Shown in pieces: positions 5,506-6,746 of a stretch of 6,746 nucleotides of DNA. Each line of letters begins with the position of its first letter. Positions within the stretch are counted from its first letter, which is position 1. This DNA is from Lachnospiraceae bacterium (GTDB taxonomy: Bacteria; Bacillota; Clostridia; Lachnospirales; Lachnospiraceae), in the NCBI GenBank assembly GCA_022798035.1, contig JAAWLS010000135.1, positions 1-6,746 on the forward strand. Reading direction: 5' to 3'. The translations under genes were made by a program, and so were the position numbers. The notes beneath the pieces are model-generated. The model worked only from the letters and a program-made list of their open reading frames with translations. It was not told the DNA's origin and did no database searches.

Positions 5506-6558
5506 TTACTCATAAAAATAATTATATCCGCAAAATCTCTGGCTTACAGGCTCATAATAAATTCCAAATGTGTACTCCCCCTGCATCAGCAGTAAAATCA
5601 TGTTTTTCAGTTCAATAATTTGGTAAGAATAGGAAGGTTCCACGTTCACTTCTGTTCCTTGTCCCGAAATGTTTTCATTTTTCAGACTCTCTGTATCTTT
5701 GGATTTCTCTAGCTCATAACTGGCAGTTTCTTTCTCTTTCCAGTAACCATACATTTTTGCCATTTCTTCCTTTAACAAGAGCTTTGTCCGTTTCGACATT
5801 TTTCTCTTTTTTGTTATGATATCCTCTAACCAGCACAGACTCTCACGATAGCTGTTGATATATCCGCTCTCCATGTCAAAGAAAGAAATAACGCTCTGGC
5901 TGCGCAGAAACGTCATAAATGCAACGTATTCCGACATCTCTTCCTGAGAATTTTCCAATCCCTCGATTAACTTTTTCTTTCCCTCCTCCCACTGTTTCTT
6001 GTCTTCCTTTTCTTTGCCGCCCTGCTCTGAACAGATAAAGCTCAGAATATCCCATTCAGAAAATGCAATCCGCACCTCATACTGTTTTCCGTTCAGCTCT
6101 AAAATGTCCTGATAAAAATAGAGTGTGTTCCAAAGAGAATCATTTGTCACAGCCAGGCTGTCCATAATGGTTTCCCCCTTTTTTTCATACCACTCCCACA
6201 CTTCCCCGCTGTCCACATCAGCCTGAAAAGCAATAATCTGGCACAGGTACCAGTTCTGCGCCTGCTTCTCTTCCTCTTCTCCCACTGCGTCATTCACCAC
6301 ACTGTCCCAAAATCTGGGAAAATCTTCCTGGTCTTCAATCTCTCCCTCTTCCGGGCAGAGATTCCACGGAAACAGTTCAATATCCTCCTCAATCTCTCCA
6401 TAAAAAATATTAGAACTGGTATTCTCATAGTTGGACTCTTCCAAAACCTGTTCCTTTTCCAGCACTCTCTTTCCGCTTTCCACAATCACAAAATATCCAG
6501 CGCCCAAAATAATCACCGCACAGAATAGCGTCAGCAGCATGGAAATGATTCTACGCAT
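5506..6558 (-). CDS. Membrane-anchored protein of unknown function, coupled to a sensor kinase
   Basis: This 350-residue protein belongs to no family I recognise. Two Arg (2-3) precede one hydrophobic helix (about 5-26, ISMLLTLFCAVIILGAGYFV), which predicts an N-in anchor with the rest outside the membrane. There is no lipobox cysteine and no second helix. The outer part is rich in Glu, Lys and aromatic residues, with an acidic stretch at 56-98, a charged and probably helical region at 180-210, and a basic patch at 250-263 (KKRKMSKRTK). The start is firm: AGGAGG lies 8 bases before the ATG, and the ATG overlaps the kinase stop by 8 bp (ATGCGTAG), implying translational coupling. The context suggests an accessory or sensory partner of the two-component system, which is inference only. 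Confidence 0.85.
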   Translation of the reverse strand: MRRIISMLLTLFCAVIILGAGYFVIVESGKRVLEKEQVLEESNYENTSSNIFYGEIEEDIELFPWNLCPEEGEIEDQEDFPRFWDSVVNDAVGEEEEKQAQNWYLCQIIAFQADVDSGEVWEWYEKKGETIMDSLAVTNDSLWNTLYFYQDILELNGKQYEVRIAFSEWDILSFICSEQGGKEKEDKKQWEEGKKKLIEGLENSQEEMSEYVAFMTFLRSQSVISFFDMESGYINSYRESLCWLEDIITKKRKMSKRTKLLLKEEMAKMYGYWKEKETASYELEKSKDTESLKNENISGQGTEVNVEPSYSYQIIELKNMILLLMQGEYTFGIYYEPVSQRFCGYNYFYE

Positions 6559-6746
6559 CCTCTGCCCCTCCTTTCATACTGATAATTACTTTCGTCCCCT
6601 CCCCCTGGCAGCTCTCAAATTTCATAGTTCCCTGATGAAGAGACACAATTTCATCACACAGGGCAAGGCCAAGACCTGCGCCGCCGCTGGCCCTGCTTCT
6701 CACTTTGTCTACCATATAGAAGGCCTGTGTAATTTTCTCTATCTCT
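6551..6746 (-). CDS. Sensor histidine kinase, C-terminal fragment (cut by window edge)
   Basis: The final 64 codons and the TAG stop (6553-6551) of a two-component sensor kinase lie here; the rest is beyond the right edge. The fragment is the end of the ATP-binding HATPase_c domain. It contains the F box (AFYMVDKVRSR), the G2 box (GGAGLGLALC), the following helix with the H-x-G turn (EIVSLHQGT), and the closing strands (KFESCQGEGTKVIIS). The His-containing dimerisation domain, N box and sensor region are not in view, so the stimulus cannot be guessed. A response regulator gene is expected upstream, outside the window. The stop lies inside the start of the next gene, so the two are one operon. 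Confidence 0.93.
   Translation of the reverse strand, partial: EIEKITQAFYMVDKVRSRASGGAGLGLALCDEIVSLHQGTMKFESCQGEGTKVIISMKGGAEDA

Noticed and set aside
6294..6485. 63-codon minus-strand frame
   Set aside because: It is an alternative frame inside the kinase-linked membrane protein gene.
1..6746. CRISPR arrays, tRNA or rRNA genes, insertion sequences, riboswitches
   Set aside because: I saw no repeat-spacer pattern, transposase, tRNA-like fold or recognisable riboswitch core on either strand.

Overview
The window looks like chromosome of a low-to-moderate-GC, spore-forming Clostridia, most likely Lachnospiraceae. The evidence is strong AGGAGG-type ribosome binding sites, a DUF5721 protein (a family I know mainly from that group), a Csp-type S8 protease and a ClpX-like unfoldase. 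No species can be named from the sequence alone.

Layout from left to right. Positions 1-5 hold what is probably the first codon of a leftward gene that leaves the window. A regulatory-looking spacer follows, with two TACAA/TTGTA inverted repeats and a perfect 28-bp A/T palindrome. Two rightward monocistronic genes come next: a DUF5721 protein (374-880) and a cold-shock-domain protein (1153-1353), each with a recognisable extended -10 promoter. The cold-shock gene converges with the leftward genes on a strong hairpin at 1455-1496.

The centre is a leftward three-gene cluster read from a promoter at about 5386-5358: a divergent ClpX-like AAA+ unfoldase (5310-3775), a subtilisin-like protease of the Csp germination-protease type (3711-2029), and a divergent signal peptidase II (1970-1521). 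All three products act in proteolysis, and I see no convincing terminator between them. The right end holds the last 64 codons of a sensor histidine kinase (6746-6551). It overlaps by 8 bp a membrane-anchored protein of unknown function (6558-5506), so the two are probably co-translated and functionally linked.

The most interesting item is the ClpX-like protein. Its ATPase motifs are intact, but the substrate-recognition RKH loop reads SKN at the same gapless position and the ClpP-docking IGF loop reads MGF. It carries a 56-residue acidic tail before the zinc finger and a Met/Asn-rich then Lys-rich linker after it. None of the usual tig-clpP-clpX-lon neighbours is seen in this window. It is probably a second, specialised ClpX co-expressed with a cytosolic-looking subtilase and a variant LspA. 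A dedicated proteolysis locus, possibly sporulation-related, is inference from neighbourhood and family only.
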